64,000 nucleotides of DNA. Source: Hahella sp. GTDB taxonomy: Bacteria > Pseudomonadota > Gammaproteobacteria > Pseudomonadales > Oleiphilaceae. The notes below the pieces were generated by a model, which was not told the origin of the DNA, ran no database searches, and saw nothing but the letters and a program-made list of their open reading frames with translations. The translations under genes were made by a program, and so were the position numbers. Below are positions 57,233-64,000 of the stretch, in pieces. Positions within the stretch are counted from its first letter, which is position 1. Every line of letters starts with the position of its first letter. The DNA is taken from assembly GCA_028280065.1 (NCBI GenBank), contig JANQMN010000102.1, positions 1 through 64,000 of the forward strand, read 5' to 3'.

Positions 57233-58141
57233 CTAGGCCAGCGCAGGTTTCATGTAGCGAATCGGCGCATCCTGGGTGTCTTCAAGAGTGATCAACTCCC
57301 AGCAGTCGGGGTTGGCCAGTAATTCGCGCACGAGCTTGTTATTCAGTCCGTGACCCGATTTATGCGCCCGGAATTCGCCGAGCAGACTATGCCCAAGCAT
57401 ATATAGATCACCGATCGCATCCAGCACCTTATGTTTCACGAACTCGTCTTCATAACGAAGTCCTTCTTCGTTAAGCACCTTGAAGTCATCAACCACAATG
57501 GCATTATCGACGCTACCGCCAAGCGCCAGATTCATCGAGCGAAGCTTTTCAATGTCACGCATAAAACCGAAGGTTCTTGCCCGACTGACTTCTTTGACAA
57601 AAGAAGTGCTGGAAAAGTCCACAACCGTTTCCTGTACCTGTCCTTTGAATACAGGATGATCGAAATCAATAGTAAAAGTGATCTTAAAGCCATCGAACGG
57701 CAGGAAAGCCGCTTTTTTATCGTCCTCTTCTACGCTAATGGGCTTAGTGATCCTGATAAACTTCTTGGCTTTGTTTTGTTCTTCTATTCCCGCCGATTGA
57801 ATGAGAAAAACAAAAGGCCCCGCGCTACCGTCCATGATGGGGACCTCCGCAGCGCTAACATCGACATAGCAGTTATCGATACCGAGGCCCGCCAAGGCAG
57901 ACATCAGATGCTCCACCGTAGAAACCTTAGCGTTGTCTTGCACCAAGGCGGTCGACAACATGGTTTCCCCAACAAGATTAGCCTTTGCCTGAATTTCTAC
58001 AACAGGATCCAGATCAGTTCGGACAAAGACGATACCCGTGTCAACAGGAGCAGGTTTCAAGGTCAAATAAACCTTGTCGCCGGAATGCAGCCCGACTCCC
58101 GTAGCACGAATAACATTCTTTAAAGTACGTTGTTTGATCAT
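57233..58141 (-). CDS. lpxC: UDP-3-O-acyl-N-acetylglucosamine deacetylase
   Basis: 302 residues. Committed step of lipid A synthesis, zinc-dependent. Zinc ligands: His in [11 protein letters not shown] (about 78), and [18 protein letters not shown] (His and Asp about 237-241). Other catalytic parts: [20 protein letters not shown]. Length is the family's usual 302-305. Follows ftsZ as in the standard gamma layout. Confidence 0.97.
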   Translation of the reverse strand: MIKQRTLKNVIRATGVGLHSGDKVYLTLKPAPVDTGIVFVRTDLDPVVEIQAKANLVGETMLSTALVQDNAKVSTVEHLMSALAGLGIDNCYVDVSAAEVPIMDGSAGPFVFLIQSAGIEEQNKAKKFIRITKPISVEEDDKKAAFLPFDGFKITFTIDFDHPVFKGQVQETVVDFSSTSFVKEVSRARTFGFMRDIEKLRSMNLALGGSVDNAIVVDDFKVLNEEGLRYEDEFVKHKVLDAIGDLYMLGHSLLGEFRAHKSGHGLNNKLVRELLANPDCWELITLEDTQDAPIRYMKPALA

Positions 58142-58228
58142 AGAATCAGTTCACCAATACCGGACAAATTCGATCAATAATACCAGAAACCCGCAGAACG
58201 CTCCAAATAAGCGCCTATACGTACGTTT

Positions 58229-59398
<1,170 letters not shown>

Positions 59399-59451
59399 CC
59401 CCAAGCTCCTTTTCTTTCTTCGTCACTTTGCTATTTGTGTTACTTCTGTTG

Positions 59452-60684
59452 CTAAAAATTGCCCTTAAACCAGGTTTTAATCCGTTCCCAAAGGTTTTCG
59501 GGCTGGTCGGTTCTCCGGCTGCTTCCTAGCCCAAGTTCCTGTTGCTTGAAGCCATAGAGCAAAAGCCCCACGGCAGTTGCGTAAATTGGATTGTTCACCA
59601 CGTCGCTAAGGCCGGTAACGCCTTGCGGTACCGCCAAGCGAACCGGCATGTGGAATATCTCCTCCGCGAGCTCCGCGACACCTTCCATACTCGCCGTTCC
59701 GCCGGTGAGCACCACACCTGCGGCGATCAGATCCTCGTATCCACTGCGCCTTAATTCGGATTGAATCAAGGTAAACAACTCGTCGTAGCGCGGCTCCACA
59801 ACTTCCGCCAGGGCTTGACGGCTTAAATCTCTGGATGGCCGATCACCGACTCCCGGCACCTTGATAGTTTCATCCGCGCCTGCCAGCTGGGTCAGGGCGC
59901 AGGCGTATTTGATCTTGATTTCTTCGGCATTCTGCGTAGGCGTTCTCAAAGCCATGGCGATATCGTTGGTCACTTGATCGCCCGCGATGGGAATCACCGC
60001 CGTGTGGCGTATCGCCCCGCCGGTAAAGATGGCGATATCCGTGGTGCCACCGCCGATATCCACGACACAGACGCCCAATTCTTTTTCGTCTTCGGTCAAT
60101 ACCGCATAGCTTGATGCCAGTTGCTCCAGGATGATTTCGTCGACTTCCAGGGAGCAGCGTTTTACGCATTTCTCGATATTCTGGTAGGCATTGACCGCAC
60201 AGGTCACCAAGTGCACCTTGGCTTCCAGGCGAACCCCGGACATCCCCAAGGGCTCTTTCACGCCTTCCTGGTTATCAATTACATATTCCTGGGGAATCAC
60301 ATGCAGGATTCGCTGGTCTGCGGGAATCGCCATCGCCTGCGCGGCATCCAGCACCCGCTCCAAATCCGCCTGCACAACTTCCCGTTCCCGCACGGCGACA
60401 ATACCGTGGCTATTCATGCCGCGAATATGGCTGCCGGCAATCCCTGCGTAGACCGAATGAATTCGGCAACCGGCCATCAGTTCCGCTTCCTCCACGGCCC
60501 GTTGAATGGCCTGGACCGTGGTTTCGATGTTCACTACGACACCGCGTTTCAGTCCACGGGATTGATGCGAGCCGATCCCGACAATTTCGATGTCGCCTTC
60601 GTCGTTTTTCTGGCCCACAATAGCCACAACCTTGGAAGTTCCGATATCCAATCCAACGATCATGTTTCCACTCGAACTTGCCAT
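59452..60684 (-). CDS. ftsA: Cell division protein FtsA
   Basis: 410 residues. Actin-like membrane anchor of the Z ring. LDIGTSKVVAIVGQ (phosphate 1), VVDIGGGTTDIAIF (phosphate 2), VVLTGGTASMEGVAEL, and a C-terminal amphipathic helix NLWERIKTWFKGNF for membrane binding. Follows ftsQ on the same strand after 38 bases. Confidence 0.97.
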   Translation of the reverse strand: MASSSGNMIVGLDIGTSKVVAIVGQKNDEGDIEIVGIGSHQSRGLKRGVVVNIETTVQAIQRAVEEAELMAGCRIHSVYAGIAGSHIRGMNSHGIVAVREREVVQADLERVLDAAQAMAIPADQRILHVIPQEYVIDNQEGVKEPLGMSGVRLEAKVHLVTCAVNAYQNIEKCVKRCSLEVDEIILEQLASSYAVLTEDEKELGVCVVDIGGGTTDIAIFTGGAIRHTAVIPIAGDQVTNDIAMALRTPTQNAEEIKIKYACALTQLAGADETIKVPGVGDRPSRDLSRQALAEVVEPRYDELFTLIQSELRRSGYEDLIAAGVVLTGGTASMEGVAELAEEIFHMPVRLAVPQGVTGLSDVVNNPIYATAVGLLLYGFKQQELGLGSSRRTDQPENLWERIKTWFKGNF

Positions 60685-60722
60685 ATATAACTCTGACTCA
60701 ACTTGTAATTATCTAAATTCCG

Positions 60723-63986
<3,264 letters not shown>

Positions 63987-64000
63987 ATGCAAGCCTCGAT

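Noticed and set aside
57431-58123. 230-codon open frame on the plus strand
   Set aside because: It lies wholly opposite lpxC, which has all catalytic motifs; no ribosome site or recognisable content.

Overview
The window is chromosomal DNA of a Gram-negative gammaproteobacterium of the Pseudomonadales/Oceanospirillales/Cellvibrionales type; the exact genus cannot be settled by eye. The grounds are the right-hand block (murC-ddl-ftsQ-ftsA-ftsZ-lpxC, dciA, an M23 peptidase, secA-argJ-mutT), Lol lipoprotein export genes, several outer-membrane and lipoprotein genes, and a Pil/Chp-like chemosensory operon. Coding density is high. No rRNA, tRNA, CRISPR array, insertion sequence or phage gene was recognised.

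Layout. 1-5620: surface and envelope genes on the minus strand: a cut-off secreted protein with a metal-ligand-less LytM/M23 domain and a (Gly-Asp-Thr)n tail encoded by perfect 9-bp repeats, a cysteine-cluster protein, a pentapeptide-repeat potassium channel, a beta-barrel/Big2-lipoprotein pair, and a His-rich secreted protein. 5741-11427: SRPBCC protein, then sugar genes: amylosucrase, divergent fructokinase, and a maltotetraose-forming amylase gene broken by one in-frame amber codon. 11538-18172: a REC-PAS-GGDEF-EAL protein in tandem with an HDOD-GAF-histidine kinase, a divergent MinD/ParA-like ATPase, and a Pcm-like methyltransferase. 18336-25981: dusA, transaldolase, glgA, a LamB-type porin with a LacI-family-type operator upstream, an SDR protein and an orphan. 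26098-29610: lolD with a single lolC/E-type gene, PilZ protein. 29712-31702: aguA-aguB (agmatine to putrescine). 31752-35722: MoxR ATPase, transmembrane Ser/Thr kinase, lipoprotein.

35896-45507 is one minus-strand chemosensory operon: tandem receivers, CheW, an amino-acid-type periplasmic binding protein with no permease, a PilJ-like MCP, a CheA-receiver hybrid and two divergent CheW-like proteins. No CheR or CheB is present. This is the best candidate for an unusual system. 46186-48355 is an AT-richer patch with two convergent methyltransferases sharing an N-terminal motif. 48534-63986 is housekeeping: ribA, moaA, moaC, mutT, argJ, secA, M23 peptidase, dciA, lpxC and the 3' end of the division/cell-wall cluster.

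Functional threads. Sucrose and starch use: amylosucrase frees fructose, fructokinase phosphorylates it, the porin would admit maltodextrins, and GlgA stores glucose. Cyclic-di-GMP and surface behaviour: the GGDEF-EAL protein, PilZ protein and Chp-like operon. Envelope growth: mur/ddl/fts/lpxC/sec/lol. Function calls rest on recognised motifs and family memory; no database search was run.
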